Shown piece after piece: positions 51,872-62,644 of a stretch of DNA of 64,000 bases (positions are counted from its first letter, which is position 1; every line of letters starts with the position of its first letter). The position numbers and the translations under genes are program-made. The DNA is from Kosakonia oryziphila (GTDB lineage: Bacteria; Pseudomonadota; Gammaproteobacteria; Enterobacterales; Enterobacteriaceae), in assembly GCF_900094795.1 (NCBI RefSeq), contig NZ_FMBC01000015.1:1-64000 (forward strand). Reading direction: 5' to 3'. The notes beneath the pieces were generated by a model that had not been told where the DNA came from, searched no databases, and worked only from the letters and a program-made list of their open reading frames with translations.

Positions 51872-52981
51872 ATGGTTTACGTCCCCCGTTTTGGCTGGCT
51901 GCTGGCGGCCCTGATCCTTACCGGTTGTAGCACGCAAGGCCCGGTTTCCCAGCGGGAAGCGGAGAAAGAAAAAGAGAGCAAAAAAACGTTGGATGTGGCA
52001 AGCGTGGTACGGCAGAAAATGCCCGCCAGCGTGAAAGATCGCGATGCATGGGCGCAGGATATCGCCACCACATTTAGCAGCCAGAAGCTGGCGCCGACGC
52101 TGGAGAATATCTGCTCGGTGCTGGCGGTGGCGCAGCAGGAATCGAACTATCAGGCCGACCCTGCCGTGCCGGGGCTGAATAAAATCGCCTGGAAAGAGAT
52201 CGATAAGCGTGCGCAGCGGATGCATATTCCGCTGCTGCTGGTGCATACTGCCCTGAAAATCCCTTCGCCAAACGGCAAAAGCTACAGCGAGCGGCTGGAC
52301 AACGCCAGAACGGAAAAAGAGCTAAGCGCCATTTTTGACGACTTTATCAATATGGTGCCAATGGGGCAGCAGTTGTTTGGTTCCTTTAACCCGGTGCGTA
52401 CCGGCGGGCCGATGCAAATCAGCGTGGCGTTTGCTGAACAACACACCGAGGGTTACCCGTGGAAGATGGACGGCACGGTACGCCAGGAAGTGTTCAGCCG
52501 TCGCGGCGGTTTGTGGTTCGGTACTTACCATCTACTGAATTATCCTGCTGGCTATAGCGCGCCGATTTACCGTTTCGCCGACTTTAACGCCGGGCTGTAC
52601 GCCAGTCGCAACGCAGCGTTCCAGAATGCGGTCAGCAAAGCGACGGGCGTGAAACTGGCGCTGGATGGCGATGTGATCCTTTACGGCAGCAGCGATGCGG
52701 GCGCGACGGAACAGGCGATAAGAAAGCTTGGGCCGAAACTGGGGATGAGCGATCGCGATATTCGCCGTCAACTGGAGCGCGGCGACAGCCAGAAGTTTGA
52801 AGAGACGAAGCTGTACCGTGAAGTTTATCGTCTGGCGGAACAGAAAAGCGGCAAAACGCTGCCACGGGAAATTTTGCCGGGGATCCAATTAGAAAGCCCG
52901 AAGATCACGCGCAACCTGACTACAGCATGGTTTGCGAAGCGCGTCGATGATCGTCGGGCTGCCTGCATGGCGCAGAATTAA
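51872..52981 (+). CDS. yaiW: Outer-membrane lipoprotein YaiW
   Basis: 369 residues from ATG 51872 (AAGGAACG upstream). Lipobox LTGC with Cys19 after [14 protein letters not shown]; the rest is DUF1615: [39 protein letters not shown] and [17 protein letters not shown]. The QESNYQADP and GPMQIS blocks recall lytic-transglycosylase-like folds, but the activity is undetermined. Co-transcribed with sbmA, with which it is needed for peptide uptake in E. coli. Confidence 0.95.
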   Translation: MVYVPRFGWLLAALILTGCSTQGPVSQREAEKEKESKKTLDVASVVRQKMPASVKDRDAWAQDIATTFSSQKLAPTLENICSVLAVAQQESNYQADPAVPGLNKIAWKEIDKRAQRMHIPLLLVHTALKIPSPNGKSYSERLDNARTEKELSAIFDDFINMVPMGQQLFGSFNPVRTGGPMQISVAFAEQHTEGYPWKMDGTVRQEVFSRRGGLWFGTYHLLNYPAGYSAPIYRFADFNAGLYASRNAAFQNAVSKATGVKLALDGDVILYGSSDAGATEQAIRKLGPKLGMSDRDIRRQLERGDSQKFEETKLYREVYRLAEQKSGKTLPREILPGIQLESPKITRNLTTAWFAKRVDDRRAACMAQN

Positions 52982-53286
52982 CGTAAGTGGTGTCGTCGCC
53001 AGCGCAGGAAAAGGCCGATGACACCCAACAATGCGCTTCCCGCAAGGAACGGCACGAGGCCAAACAGCGTGCCGACGCCGAACCCCAGTTCAACGTGTGG
53101 GCGGGAGGTGTCTTCAGCCTGTATCAATCTTTCGAACACGCCAGGCGCGTGTACCAGTAGGTTCAACAACTGCGCACCAGCCCAGAAGCAGAGCAGGACA
53201 AACACGGCATAGGCAATATTGCCTGGCCTTGAGGCATCACGTTTTTTCGCGCCCGTAAAGGGTTTTGACAGGGAAAAATCAGCCAT
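52978..53286 (-). CDS. yaiY: Inner-membrane protein YaiY
   Basis: 102 residues (E. coli YaiY 102). DUF2755: cytosolic N-terminus [20 protein letters not shown], two spans ([21 protein letters not shown] and [26 protein letters not shown]) and a basic end RWRRHHLR. Function unknown. Convergent with yaiW, whose stop it overlaps by 4 bp. Confidence 0.94.
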   Translation of the reverse strand: MADFSLSKPFTGAKKRDASRPGNIAYAVFVLLCFWAGAQLLNLLVHAPGVFERLIQAEDTSRPHVELGFGVGTLFGLVPFLAGSALLGVIGLFLRWRRHHLR

Positions 53287-53566
53287 AAGACCTCCGTTAC
53301 TCTTTACTCAATTCGTTGCTTACCTTTCAGTGATACAGCAGCATGTGCTGGTCAGAATTCAGGCTAATTGTGACAGTTGCGCCCTGTTGTCAACATCAGA
53401 ATGGTGATAATTTCCCTTCGGGAAGGGTTCCGGTTGAGTGATCTTTGTTGGTGCTCACATTTTTGTAACGTTTTCATTACGTAGGTAACATTTCGGATTT
53501 TCCACACATCACACAGACCTGAAAGGCAGGCTATGCGATGATGCCTTTTTGATTGCCGGAGTTGTC

Positions 53567-53788
53567 ATGAAGCTGTCTGCGAAAATACGCCGTGACTGGC
53601 ACTATTACGCGTTTGCGATTGGGTTAATTTTTATTCTGAATGGGGTCGTGGGCCTGCTGGGGTTTGAAGCCAAAGGCTGGCAAACCTATGCTGTCGGGCT
53701 GGTGACCTGGGTGATTGGCTTTTGGCTGGCAGGGTTGATTATCCGCCGCCGCCCGCAAGAGGAGGGGGCAGCGGATAAAGCAGAGTAA
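53567..53788 (+). CDS. yaiZ: Inner-membrane protein YaiZ
   Basis: 73 residues from ATG 53567 (GGAG 5 bp upstream), matching E. coli YaiZ (70) in start MKLSAKIRRDWHYYAFAIGL. DUF2754, two membrane spans (FAIGLIFILNGVVGLLGF and YAVGLVTWVIGFWLAGLII) and a charged tail. Function unknown. Its stop is 3 bp from the ddlA stop, convergent. The 280-bp gap to yaiY shows no gene. Confidence 0.92.
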   Translation: MKLSAKIRRDWHYYAFAIGLIFILNGVVGLLGFEAKGWQTYAVGLVTWVIGFWLAGLIIRRRPQEEGAADKAE

Positions 53789-53791
53789 TGC

Positions 53792-54892
53792 TTAACCGTT
53801 GACGGAAATTTTCAGCGTGCTGTTCACCTGATGGCGCGCGATAGCCAGTTCAATCAGGCGGGTGATCAGATCAGGATAGCTGATGCCGCTCGCCTGCCAC
53901 AGTTTTGGATACATGCTGATGTTGGTAAATCCTGGCAGCGTGTTGATCTCATTGATAACGACTTCGTTGTCGGGTGTCAGGAACACGTCGACGCGCGCCA
54001 TCCCTTCACAACCCAGAGTCTGGTACGCCTGCACCGCAATCTGACGGATCTTGTCATTGATCTCCGGCGCGATATCCGCAGGCACCACCACCTGCGCGCC
54101 GTTTTCATCGATGTATTTGGTGTCATAAGCGTAGAACTCGCTGTGCAGCACGATTTCGCCGCAGGTGCTGGCTTGCGGATCGTCATTGCCGAGCACTGCG
54201 CATTCGATCTCGCGACCTTTAATGCCTTTCTCAACGATTACTTTTTTGTCGAACTCAAACGCCAGGCGCACCGCTTCATGATACTGTGCTTCGCTGGTCA
54301 CTTTGCTGACGCCAACGGATGAGCCCTGGTTGGCCGGCTTAACGAACAACGGCAAACCGAGTTGCGCTTCAACGTCGCTAAAGGTTACCTGCTGACGGTT
54401 AGTACGCGTCAGGGTGATAAATGGCGCGACAGCTAATCCGGCATCGCGCAGCAAACGCTTGGTGACGTCTTTATCCATGCAGGCTGCTGAAGCGAGCACA
54501 TCGGAGCCGACAAACGGCAGGTTTGCCAGGCGCAGCATACCCTGCAAGGTACCATCTTCGCCCAACGTACCGTGGACGATAGGGAAAATCACATCAACAT
54601 CCGGCAAGGGCGCACTGTTTTGCGCCTGAATAAGCTGCTGCGCGGTATTGCCCGGCACCAGCGCCACGCTGTTTTGCGACGGATTCAGCGCAATACGCGC
54701 CGGATCGCTGGCGTTAAGCAGGTAATTATTCGCATCGCTGATATGCCATTGACCCTGTTTATCAATCCCCAGTAGCACAACCTCAAAGCGCGATTTATCC
54801 ATGGCATCGACAATATTTTTTGCTGATTGTAACGACACCTCGTGTTCCGCTGATTTGCCGCCGAAGACGACTCCTACCCGCAGTTTTGCCAT
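53792..54892 (-). CDS. ddlA: D-alanine--D-alanine ligase A
   Basis: 366 residues from ATG 54892, the [20 protein letters not shown] start shared with E. coli DdlA (364). ATP-grasp fold: [51 protein letters not shown] (metal-binding residues D, E, N), and [16 protein letters not shown]. It makes the D-Ala-D-Ala dipeptide for peptidoglycan. Earlier in-frame codons (to 54910) are unlikely. Confidence 0.97.
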   Translation of the reverse strand: MAKLRVGVVFGGKSAEHEVSLQSAKNIVDAMDKSRFEVVLLGIDKQGQWHISDANNYLLNASDPARIALNPSQNSVALVPGNTAQQLIQAQNSAPLPDVDVIFPIVHGTLGEDGTLQGMLRLANLPFVGSDVLASAACMDKDVTKRLLRDAGLAVAPFITLTRTNRQQVTFSDVEAQLGLPLFVKPANQGSSVGVSKVTSEAQYHEAVRLAFEFDKKVIVEKGIKGREIECAVLGNDDPQASTCGEIVLHSEFYAYDTKYIDENGAQVVVPADIAPEINDKIRQIAVQAYQTLGCEGMARVDVFLTPDNEVVINEINTLPGFTNISMYPKLWQASGISYPDLITRLIELAIARHQVNSTLKISVNG

Positions 54893-54998
54893 TTCTACGT
54901 TCACCCACACTTATTCACAAAACACATACCATAGCACGATGAAACGCACGATTCGCAGCCTTCTGCCATAATGTTTTGAGTAAAACTGAGGGGGAGAC

Positions 54999-55682
54999 GT
55001 GCGCGTAAAGAGCCTGGTCGTTGTATGCACTCTACTGGCGCTGATGCTGGTGGGTTATCGCTATTTACCGTCGTATTACAATCCCTTCGCGTCGCTACAG
55101 TTGAGCGATCCGCCGGGACGCATCACGCAGTTTAAGTTACGCCGCCTGTCGCCGTCAGCCTGTGCTGCGTTACTGGCGCAGGCCAATCAGCAACGGCTCG
55201 TTACCTCCGTTGCGGTAGCGAACAGCGGGGGCGACTGCCCGTTAACCGATGTGGTGCGGGTGCGTGATTTCGGCGCGGTGAAACTGAGCAGCAGTTTTCT
55301 GGCAAGCTGCCCGCTGGCGCTTAGCTCCGCGTTGTTTATCAAACAGCAGGCGAGACCGCTGACCGAACATTTTACCGGCCAGCCGCTGCGCCAGATCGAC
55401 CATCTGGGCAGCTACGCGTGCCGCAATATTTATAATCGTATTGATGCCCGGCGTAGTGAGCATGCCAGTGCTGAAGCGCTGGATCTAAGCGCCTTTCGCC
55501 TGGCGGATGGTCAGCGGGTGACGGTGCTCAATGGCTGGCGACAGCCTGAAACACAGCCGTGGTTGCGGGCGATGCTAAGTGCCAGTTGCGGTTATTATGG
55601 CAATGGTCTTGGCCCCGAATACAATGCCGCTCATGCTAACCATTTTCATCTCGGCATGCGCGGTTTCTGGCTCTGTCGCTAA
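54999..55682 (+). CDS. Extensin-like C-terminal domain protein (secreted, unknown role)
   Basis: 227 residues starting at GTG 54999 (GGGGGAG upstream). One N-terminal anchor or signal (LVVVCTLLALMLVGYRYL), then an Extensin_C domain: VVRVRDFGAVKLSSSFLASCPL, QIDHLGSYACRNIYNRID, HASAEALDLSAFRLADGQR, and HANHFHLGMRGFWLC at the end. The ASAEALDLSAF and HxNHFHLG blocks resemble the metal site of D,D-carboxypeptidase/VanY-like folds, which suggests an envelope peptidase or binding protein. Divergent from ddlA and absent between ddlA and iraP in E. coli. Confidence 0.82.
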   Translation: MRVKSLVVVCTLLALMLVGYRYLPSYYNPFASLQLSDPPGRITQFKLRRLSPSACAALLAQANQQRLVTSVAVANSGGDCPLTDVVRVRDFGAVKLSSSFLASCPLALSSALFIKQQARPLTEHFTGQPLRQIDHLGSYACRNIYNRIDARRSEHASAEALDLSAFRLADGQRVTVLNGWRQPETQPWLRAMLSASCGYYGNGLGPEYNAAHANHFHLGMRGFWLCR

Positions 55683-55851
55683 GTATAATCCACTGTAAAA
55701 CAATGGTTTTTATGTGGACGCTGTGGCGGCGTGCGATGCCGGACAGATAAAACACCGAATTCGCCATAACCGCATCTCTGGTGACTCATCCGTGACGCAT
55801 TCTTGTTAACCTGTGCGCCGTTTGTCAAAACTTCAACAAATACTCGTATTT

Positions 55852-57042
55852 ATGGAATCCTGGAAGGTCAACCTTATCTCGGTGTGGTTCGGCTGTTTTT
55901 TCACTGGCCTTGCCATCAGTCAAATTTTGCCGTTTTTGCCGTTATACGTTGCGCAGTTAGGCGTGACCTCGCACGAGGCGTTGTCGATGTGGTCGGGACT
56001 GACGTTCAGCGTGACCTTCCTCGTCTCAGCCATTGTGTCGCCGATGTGGGGCAGCCTTGCGGATCGCAAAGGGCGCAAGCTGATGTTGTTGCGCGCCTCG
56101 GTGGGCATGGCGATTACCATTCTGTTGCAGGCCTTTGCCACCAACGTCTGGCAATTGCTGATCCTGCGCGGCATCATGGGGCTGACTTCCGGCTATATTC
56201 CGAATGCGATGGCGCTGGTGGCATCCCAGGTCCCGCGGGAGCGCAGCGGTTGGGCGCTGAGTACGCTCGCAACTGCACAGATCAGTGGCGTGATCGGCGG
56301 GCCGTTGATGGGCGGTTTTCTGGCCGACCATTTAGGGCTGCGCATCGTGTTCATCATCACCGCGTTGTTGTTAATAGTGAGCTTTCTGGTCACGTTGTTT
56401 CTGATTAAAGAGGGCGTGCGTCCGACGGTGAAAAAGGGCGAACGGCTGAGCGGTAAAGCGGTGTTCTCCACCTTGCCCTATCCGGCGCTGGTCATCAGTC
56501 TGTTTATTACTACTATGGTGATTCAGTTGTGTAACGGTTCTATCGGTCCGATACTTGCCCTGTTTATTCAGTCTCTGTCGCCACATTCCACCAATATTGC
56601 TTTTCTCAGCGGATTGATCGCCTCTGTACCTGGCGTTTCAGCGCTGCTTTCCGCACCGCGCCTTGGTAAACTGGGTGACCGGATAGGCACTTCACGTATT
56701 TTGATGGGTACGCTGGTTTGCGCGGTGGTGCTGTTCTTCGCCATGTCATTTGTTACGTCGCCGCTACAGCTTGGCATTCTGCGCTTTATGCTCGGATTTG
56801 CCGATGGCGCAATGCTGCCGGCGGTGCAGACGCTGTTGCTGAAATACTCCAGCGATCAGGTGACCGGACGTATCTTTGGTTATAATCAGTCGTTTATGTA
56901 TCTGGGAAATGTCATTGGGCCGTTAATGGGGGCATCGGTATCGGCAATGGCGGGTTTCCGTTGGGTATTTATCGCCACCGCCGTTGTGGTACTCATTAAT
57001 TTCTGGCAATTGGTGCTGGTATTTCGCCGGGTGAAACGCTAA
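55852..57042 (+). CDS. MFS multidrug efflux transporter, MdtG-like
   Basis: 396 residues from ATG 55852; a GTG at 55813 would add 13 residues and cannot be ruled out. Twelve spans; [20 protein letters not shown] and its second-half partner [15 protein letters not shown] are the MFS loops. Close in style to E. coli MdtG ([43 protein letters not shown]), though probably a paralogue, so no symbol. Probable drug exporter. Inserted between ddlA and iraP relative to E. coli. Confidence 0.87.
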   Translation: MESWKVNLISVWFGCFFTGLAISQILPFLPLYVAQLGVTSHEALSMWSGLTFSVTFLVSAIVSPMWGSLADRKGRKLMLLRASVGMAITILLQAFATNVWQLLILRGIMGLTSGYIPNAMALVASQVPRERSGWALSTLATAQISGVIGGPLMGGFLADHLGLRIVFIITALLLIVSFLVTLFLIKEGVRPTVKKGERLSGKAVFSTLPYPALVISLFITTMVIQLCNGSIGPILALFIQSLSPHSTNIAFLSGLIASVPGVSALLSAPRLGKLGDRIGTSRILMGTLVCAVVLFFAMSFVTSPLQLGILRFMLGFADGAMLPAVQTLLLKYSSDQVTGRIFGYNQSFMYLGNVIGPLMGASVSAMAGFRWVFIATAVVVLINFWQLVLVFRRVKR

Positions 57043-57308
57043 TTCTGCAAACGGGCCGAAAATTGTTTTTCGGCCTTACTATAATTATTGCTTATATAAA
57101 ATAACGTTTCAGCCGCTTCGTATTCCTTTTTTAGCAACCCTAACAGATTAATTGGTTTGGCTTAAATATCCGGGAAATGCCTCTTTAACCATTTTATTTG
57201 TGTGTGTTTAAAGGATGTGAAAAAACGCACAAAATAAGACTGGTACCTTCTTTGCAACATCAGCGCTGAGTGCTAACGTTTTCCCATATCACATAAGGAA
57301 ATTGCGCT

Positions 57309-57569
57309 ATGAAAAATCTCATTGCTGAGTTGTTGGTTAAGCTTGCAGAAAAAGAAGAGGAGTCGAAAGAGCTGGTCGCCCAGGTGGAAGCACTGGAGAT
57401 TGTGGTGACGGCGTTGTTGCGTCAAATGGCCGCTTCGGAGCAACAGACGCTGATTTGCAGTATTGAAGGCGCGCTGGACGAAGTCAGACAGGGAACTGGT
57501 GTTACTGATCAGGACACGGAGTTGCTGCAACAGTACCTAAAAAAGCTTTTAAGGCATCCGCGTAGCTAA
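57309..57569 (+). CDS. iraP: Anti-adaptor protein IraP
   Basis: 86 residues, the E. coli length. [20 protein letters not shown] and [18 protein letters not shown] form the coiled-coil that binds RssB, stopping delivery of sigma-S to ClpXP, mainly during phosphate starvation. [17 protein letters not shown] is conserved at the end. AAGGAA lies before the ATG. The 266-bp upstream region is AT-rich, with no gene. phoA follows, as in E. coli. Confidence 0.95.
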   Translation: MKNLIAELLVKLAEKEEESKELVAQVEALEIVVTALLRQMAASEQQTLICSIEGALDEVRQGTGVTDQDTELLQQYLKKLLRHPRS

Positions 57570-57587
57570 ATCTTTGGCCCTCCGCCG

Positions 57588-57621
57588 CTGTCATTTGGTT
57601 GTCATACGCGCTGCCTATAGT
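57588..57621 (+). promoter_or_regulatory. Pho box and -10 element of phoA
   Basis: CTGTCATTTGGTTGTCAT (57588-57605) is two 7-bp PhoB repeats around TTGG, nearly the E. coli phoA Pho box; TATAGT at 57616-57621 is the -10. PhoB-P replaces the -35 contact. Confidence 0.9.
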
Positions 57622-57668
57622 CGCTCTGTTTTATTTTCTTTAAGTATTTGTACATGGAGAATATTAAA

Positions 57669-59084
57669 GTGAAACAGAGCGCATTATACCTTGCATTACT
57701 ACCTCTCTTTTTTACCTCTATTATTTATGCAGAAACAACGGATACCTCCGTTTTTGAAAATCGTGCTGCTCAAGGCGATATTTCTACACCTGGCGGTGCG
57801 CGCCGTCTGACTGCCGATCAAACCGCTGCATTGCGTGATTCACTCATCGATAAGCCCGCCAAAAATATTATTTTGTTAATTGGCGATGGCATGGGTGATT
57901 CAGAAATTACCGCCGCGCGAAATTATGCCGAAGGCGCGGGTGGATATTTCAAAGGAATTGACACATTACCGTTAACCGGCCAGTACACGCATTATGCGCT
58001 GGACAAAAAAACCGGTAAACCGGACTACGTGACGGATTCGGCCGCATCGGCCACCGCCTGGAGCACCGGCGTCAAAACCTACAACGGCGCGCTCGGCGTC
58101 GATATTCATGAAAAAGATCATATGACCATCCTCGAGATGGCGAAAGCGGCGGGGCTGGCGACCGGCAACGTCTCTACCGCCGAATTGCAGGATGCCACGC
58201 CAGCGGCGCTGGTTTCGCATGTAATTTCCCGTCGCTGCTACGGCCCGACGGTAACCAGCGAGAAATGCGCCCTCAACGCGCTGGAAAAAGGCGGTAAAGG
58301 CTCGATCACCGAGCAGTTGCTGAATGCCCGCGCGGATGTGACGTTGGGCGGCGGCGCGAAAACCTTCAGCGAAACTGCGACGGCGGGCGAGTGGCAGGGG
58401 AAAACGCTGCGCGAGCAGGCTCAGGCCCGTGGTTACCAGATGGTGAGCGATGCCTCTGCGCTGGCAGCCATTACCGAAGCGAACCAGGATAAACCGCTGC
58501 TCGGCCTCTTCGCCGATGGCAATATGCCGGTACGCTGGGAAGGGCCGAAAGCGTCGCTGCACGGCAATCTCGATAAACCAGCCGTGACCTGTACACCGAA
58601 TGCCAAACGTACCGACAGTGTACCGACGCTGGCAGCAATGACCGAAAAGGCCATTGACCTGCTGAACAAAAACGATAAGGGCTTCTTCTTGCAGGTGGAA
58701 GGCGCCTCTATTGATAAACAGGATCACGCGGCGAATCCGTGCGGTCAGATTGGTGAAACTGTTGATCTGGACGAAGCGGTGCAGAAGGCGCTGGAATTTG
58801 CGAAAAAAGATGGTAATACGCTGGTGATAGTGACAGCCGACCACGCGCACGCCAGCCAGATTATCCCGGCGGATACCAAAGCGCCGGGGCTGAGCCAGGC
58901 GCTGAATACCAAAGATGGCGCGGTGATGGCGATAACCTACGGCAACTCGGAAGAGGAGTCGATGGAACACACCGGTACGCAAGTCCGCATTGCGGCTTAC
59001 GGCCCGCGTGCTGGCAATGTGGTGGGGTTAACTGATCAGACCGATCTGTTCTACACCATGAAAACGGCACTGAACCTGAAGTAA
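57669..59084 (+). CDS. phoA: Alkaline phosphatase
   Basis: 471 residues if started at GTG 57669 as in E. coli (GGAG ten bases upstream); an ATG at 57648 is rejected because it would place GGAG inside. Signal peptide [21 protein letters not shown]. The nucleophile Ser is in [13 protein letters not shown]; metal ligands are in [33 protein letters not shown] and VTADHAHAS. It hydrolyses phosphomonoesters in the periplasm under Pho control. A terminator follows. Confidence 0.98.
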   Translation: MKQSALYLALLPLFFTSIIYAETTDTSVFENRAAQGDISTPGGARRLTADQTAALRDSLIDKPAKNIILLIGDGMGDSEITAARNYAEGAGGYFKGIDTLPLTGQYTHYALDKKTGKPDYVTDSAASATAWSTGVKTYNGALGVDIHEKDHMTILEMAKAAGLATGNVSTAELQDATPAALVSHVISRRCYGPTVTSEKCALNALEKGGKGSITEQLLNARADVTLGGGAKTFSETATAGEWQGKTLREQAQARGYQMVSDASALAAITEANQDKPLLGLFADGNMPVRWEGPKASLHGNLDKPAVTCTPNAKRTDSVPTLAAMTEKAIDLLNKNDKGFFLQVEGASIDKQDHAANPCGQIGETVDLDEAVQKALEFAKKDGNTLVIVTADHAHASQIIPADTKAPGLSQALNTKDGAVMAITYGNSEEESMEHTGTQVRIAAYGPRAGNVVGLTDQTDLFYTMKTALNLK

Positions 59085-59090
59085 CGGCTG

Positions 59091-59127
59091 CCCGGCGGTA
59101 AATCTCTGCCGCTGGGTGGTTTTTTTC
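59091..59127 (+). terminator. Rho-independent terminator after phoA
   Basis: CCCGGCGGTA (59091-59100) pairs with TGCCGCTGGG (59107-59116), two G-U pairs, then TGGTTTTTTT. Confidence 0.8.
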
Positions 59128-59175
59128 GTAATTAAGACCATCCTTAAAGGGTCACATTGACAAAAGGATGGAGCA

Positions 59176-59496
59176 ATGAAAATAACAGTTCTGGTTACCC
59201 TCATCTTTGGTCTGTTGTTTGTCGGCGCGCTCAGCGCGGCGGAAAAAACACTGACCCCACAACAACAACGTATGACACTTTGTAATCAACAAGCCAAGAC
59301 ACAAACCCTGACAGGCGATGCCCGTAAGACGTTTATGAGCAACTGCCTGAAAAACACCAAAACGGAGCCGGGGCAAAAAAGTCTGACACCGCAGCAGCAG
59401 CGGATGCGCGAATGTAATGCGCAGGCGACGCAGCAATCGCTGAAAGGCGAAGAACGCAGTAAATTCATGAGCGGCTGTCTGAAAAAAACGCAATAA
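59176..59496 (+). CDS. psiF: Phosphate starvation-inducible protein PsiF
   Basis: 106 residues. Signal peptide MKITVLVTLIFGLLFVGALSA, then two tandem units of about 37 residues, each LTPQQQRM--CN-QA, FMS-CLK (two cysteines per unit). Periplasmic, function unknown, induced with phoA in E. coli. A leaky terminator separates it from phoA. AAGGATGGAG precedes the ATG. Confidence 0.95.
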   Translation: MKITVLVTLIFGLLFVGALSAAEKTLTPQQQRMTLCNQQAKTQTLTGDARKTFMSNCLKNTKTEPGQKSLTPQQQRMRECNAQATQQSLKGEERSKFMSGCLKKTQ

Positions 59497-59677
59497 TTTA
59501 TCCGGGTGGGCGTTCCGTTCGCTCACCCTTTTACGCTTCCTCCCACCTTCTTATTGCCCGTTCCTCAATCTCTGCCAGGCTTAAACGGTGAGCAATGTTT
59601 CGCTTTTGTCTCTCTTGGTGGTTGTGCGCTGTTCGGCGTTACGCCCGTTTTTGCAACCCTGACCCGGGAGAAAAAAT

Positions 59678-61201
59678 ATGAATTATCACTATGTTGCCGA
59701 TCTGAATTCCCTGCCGGAAAACCAGCCGGTGAAAGTTGATGTCGCAGGGACGTCGATGATCCTTATCCGTACCCTTGCGCAGGTGCGCGCTTTTCAAAGT
59801 AAATGCCCGCATGCTGGCGCGCCGCTGGAGCAGGGAGCGGTGTGCGATGGCAAACTGGTTTGCCCCTGGCATAAAGCCAATTTTGATATCATCAATGGCG
59901 AGTGGCGTGAGCCGCTGGCGCTGAAGAGCCTCAAACAGTATCCGGTCACCCTCGAAGGGAACCGCGTACTGGTCAGCCCGCGCCCGCGTTCGCCTGCCAG
60001 CTATACGTTAATCCGTGGCGATCGCCCGCAAACTGCGGTGATCCTCGGTACCGGCGCGGCAGGCAGTGCGGCAGCCATCACCCTGCGTGATGCCGGGTTT
60101 AACGGCCATCTGATCCTGATTGATAAAGAGGACCGCGCGCCTTATGACCGCACCGCGCTCAGTAAATTTGTCCCCGCCGGGAAGATGAAGATCAGCGAAG
60201 TTCCTCCTATCCTCGACGATACCTTTTACAACCAGCCCGGCGTGGAGAGCCTGCGTGAAGAGGTGACCGACCTTGATTGCGCAGGACATCAACTGACGCT
60301 GGCAAATGGCCGTCACGTTGCGTTCGATAAATTGCTGCTGGCTACCGGCGGGCAGCCGATATGGCCAGAGATCCCCGGCAACCATCTGGCGGGCGTCCAT
60401 GTGCTGCGCAATATCCACCAGGCGCAGGTATTGCTCAATGAAGTTGAACAAGAGCAGCAACTGGTGGTGATCGGCAACAGCTTTATTGCTATGGAGCTGG
60501 CCGCCGCGCTGCGCAATCAGGATATCGATGTCACGGTGGTATCGCGCCACGCTCTGCCGTTTGTGCCACAATTTGGCGAAGAGATCGGCCAGCGTTTCTT
60601 CAATCTGCATCAACAAAACGGTGTGAAATTTGTCACCGGCGAGCCAGTGGCACTGCAAGGCAACGGCCATGTACAAGGCGTAACGCTGAAAAATGGTCGC
60701 ACTTTGCCCGCGCATGTAGTGGTTTTCGCCACGGGTGTACAACCTTCTACCGGGCTGGCTCACGATCTCCACCATGAACAGGACGGTAGCCTGACCGTGG
60801 ATGAAACTCTCAGCGCGGCGCCGGATGTCTGGGCTGTCGGTGATATTGCCAGCTACCCGGCGCCGGAAGGGCGTCGACGTATTGAGCACTGGCGCGTGGC
60901 GCAACAGCAAGGAAGAGTGGCCGCCCTCAATATGCTTGGCGAACATCGTCCGTTTGATCGGGTACCGTTTTTCTGGACCATGCAATACGGTAACCGCTTC
61001 GAATATCTGGGTTACACTCGCGAGTGGGATAGCATGAAAATGCTCGGCTCGTTTGATGATAAACGTTTTGCCATGTTGTACGGCGAAGAAGGTATGCTGA
61101 AAGCGGTGCTGAGCTGCGGCGAGAACAGAGCTACGGCGGGGCTGCTGTTAAAGATGCAAAAGCCCCTCAGTATGAAAACAGCCAGCGAACTGCTGGCCTG
61201 A
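59678..61201 (+). CDS. Rieske-FAD/NAD oxidoreductase (apoptosis-inducing factor-like)
   Basis: 507 residues. N-terminal Rieske [2Fe-2S] domain (1-100) with CPHAG near 43 and CPWH near 61 (C-x-H and C-x2-H). Then FAD/NAD reductase: ILGTGAAGSAAAITLRDAG (about 120), LIDKEDRAPYDRTALSK, LLLATGGQP, second Rossmann VVIGNSFIAMELAAALR and VWAVGDIASYP near the FAD. C-terminal reductase domain to 507. It looks like a ferredoxin reductase fused to its iron-sulphur partner; electron acceptor unknown. E. coli has dgcC at this place. Confidence 0.9.
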   Translation: MNYHYVADLNSLPENQPVKVDVAGTSMILIRTLAQVRAFQSKCPHAGAPLEQGAVCDGKLVCPWHKANFDIINGEWREPLALKSLKQYPVTLEGNRVLVSPRPRSPASYTLIRGDRPQTAVILGTGAAGSAAAITLRDAGFNGHLILIDKEDRAPYDRTALSKFVPAGKMKISEVPPILDDTFYNQPGVESLREEVTDLDCAGHQLTLANGRHVAFDKLLLATGGQPIWPEIPGNHLAGVHVLRNIHQAQVLLNEVEQEQQLVVIGNSFIAMELAAALRNQDIDVTVVSRHALPFVPQFGEEIGQRFFNLHQQNGVKFVTGEPVALQGNGHVQGVTLKNGRTLPAHVVVFATGVQPSTGLAHDLHHEQDGSLTVDETLSAAPDVWAVGDIASYPAPEGRRRIEHWRVAQQQGRVAALNMLGEHRPFDRVPFFWTMQYGNRFEYLGYTREWDSMKMLGSFDDKRFAMLYGEEGMLKAVLSCGENRATAGLLLKMQKPLSMKTASELLA

Positions 61202-61209
61202 AGGACTAC

Positions 61210-61233
61210 GCCCTCTCCAGCCAGGGAGAGGGC
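61210..61233. terminator. Hairpin between oxidoreductase and proC (convergent)
   Basis: GCCCTCTCC (61210-61218) pairs perfectly with GGAGAGGGC (61225-61233). Between two convergent stops; no U-tract on either side. Confidence 0.55.
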
Positions 61234-61238
61234 GGCGG

Positions 61239-62045
61239 TTACTTGCTCAATTCTTCTGATTTGTTCATGCAGGCTTCCATCGCTTCAATCACCGCTGCGC
61301 GGAAACCACGCTCTTCCAGCACTTTGACCGCTTCAATAGTGGTGCCGCCAGGCGAGCAGACCATATCTTTTAACTCGCCTGGGTGTTTTCCGGTTTCCAG
61401 CACCATCTTCGCGGAACCCATCACCGCCTGCGCGGCGAATTTATAGGCCTGCGCACGTGGCATACCGCCCAGCACGGCGGCATCGGCCATCGCTTCGATA
61501 AACATAAAGACATAGGCAGGCGCAGAGCCGCTGACGCCGACAACCGGATGGATCATCGCTTCGGCAATCACTTCCGCTTCGCCAAAGCAGCGGAAAATAT
61601 TCAGCACGTCCGCCGTGTCTTCCGGCGTGACCAGCGCGTTAGGGGTAATAGAGGTCATGCCCGCATTAACCAGCGACGGGGTGTTGGGCATCGCTCGTAC
61701 AATTTTGCGATCGTGCCCCAGTGCGCGCGCCAGTTGATCGAGTGTCACGCCTGCGGCAATCGACACCACCAGCGTCTCTTTATTCAGGCTGGACGCGATT
61801 TCGCTCAGCACTTTCACCATGATGTTCGGTTTCACCGCGCCGAAGACGATATCGGCAATCTGCGCCACTTCCTGTGCGCTCTGTGCGGCGTTAATACCAA
61901 ACTGATCGTGCAGAGCGGCCACTTTATCCGGCGACGGGGTGTAGACCCAAATCTGTCCTGGCAGCAACTGCCCACTGGCAATCAGCCCGCCGAGAATCGC
62001 CTTGCCCATATTGCCGCAGCCGATAAAACCGATTTTTTTCTCCAT
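61239..62045 (-). CDS. proC: Pyrroline-5-carboxylate reductase
   Basis: 268 residues from ATG 62045 (E. coli 269). NADPH-binding GFIGCGNMGKAILGG (about 6-20), MPNTPSLVNAGMTSITPNALV, VVGVSGSAPAYVFMFIEAMADAAVLGG (in pieces) and CSPGGTTIEAVKVLEE. Reduces pyrroline-5-carboxylate to proline. A GTG one codon earlier is not used in relatives. Confidence 0.97.
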   Translation of the reverse strand: MEKKIGFIGCGNMGKAILGGLIASGQLLPGQIWVYTPSPDKVAALHDQFGINAAQSAQEVAQIADIVFGAVKPNIMVKVLSEIASSLNKETLVVSIAAGVTLDQLARALGHDRKIVRAMPNTPSLVNAGMTSITPNALVTPEDTADVLNIFRCFGEAEVIAEAMIHPVVGVSGSAPAYVFMFIEAMADAAVLGGMPRAQAYKFAAQAVMGSAKMVLETGKHPGELKDMVCSPGGTTIEAVKVLEERGFRAAVIEAMEACMNKSEELSK

Positions 62046-62182
62046 CACGTTTGTCTCTTTTGCTTGTCATTGTGTGTGGCATATAGCTTAACGTGTAATG
62101 GCAATCAGGGCTAAAGCAAAAAGATATCTGCTTTCCCCTGGGGGAAATTAAAGCGACAATGCACCCCAAATGAGGAGCGAAA

Positions 62183-62644
62183 ATGGCGATTTGGGTTGAT
62201 GCGGACGCGTGTCCGAATGTGATTAAAGAAATTTTATTCCGCGCCGCCGAGCGCACACAGACGCCGCTGACGCTGGTAGCGAACCAGAATATCCGCGTGC
62301 CGCCGTCACGCGTTATCCGCTCGCTGCGTGTTCCGGCGGGGTTTGACGTGGCCGATAACGAAATTGTGCGGCTGTGCGAAGCAGGCGATTTGGTGATTAC
62401 CGCTGATATTCCGCTGGCGGCCGAAGTGCTGGGCAAAGGTGCGGCAGCGCTGAACCCGCGTGGTGAATGCTATACTGAAGCGACAATCCGCGAAAGGCTG
62501 ACGATGCGAGATTTTATGGATACGCTGCGTGCGAGCGGGATTCAGACCGGCGGCCCGGATAGCCTGTCGCAGCGGGATCGGCAGCAGTTTGCCGCCCAGC
62601 TTGATAAATGGTTGCTGGAGTTTAAACGCCGTCAGCCGGAGTAA
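62183..62644 (+). CDS. yaiI: YaiI/YqxD family protein (DUF188)
   Basis: 153 residues; [20 protein letters not shown] is the family signature (DADACP). Further [26 protein letters not shown] and ARGE-like [19 protein letters not shown]-like fold, possibly a nuclease, not shown. GAGCG precedes the ATG. Divergent from proC. Confidence 0.95.
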   Translation: MAIWVDADACPNVIKEILFRAAERTQTPLTLVANQNIRVPPSRVIRSLRVPAGFDVADNEIVRLCEAGDLVITADIPLAAEVLGKGAAALNPRGECYTEATIRERLTMRDFMDTLRASGIQTGGPDSLSQRDRQQFAAQLDKWLLEFKRRQPE

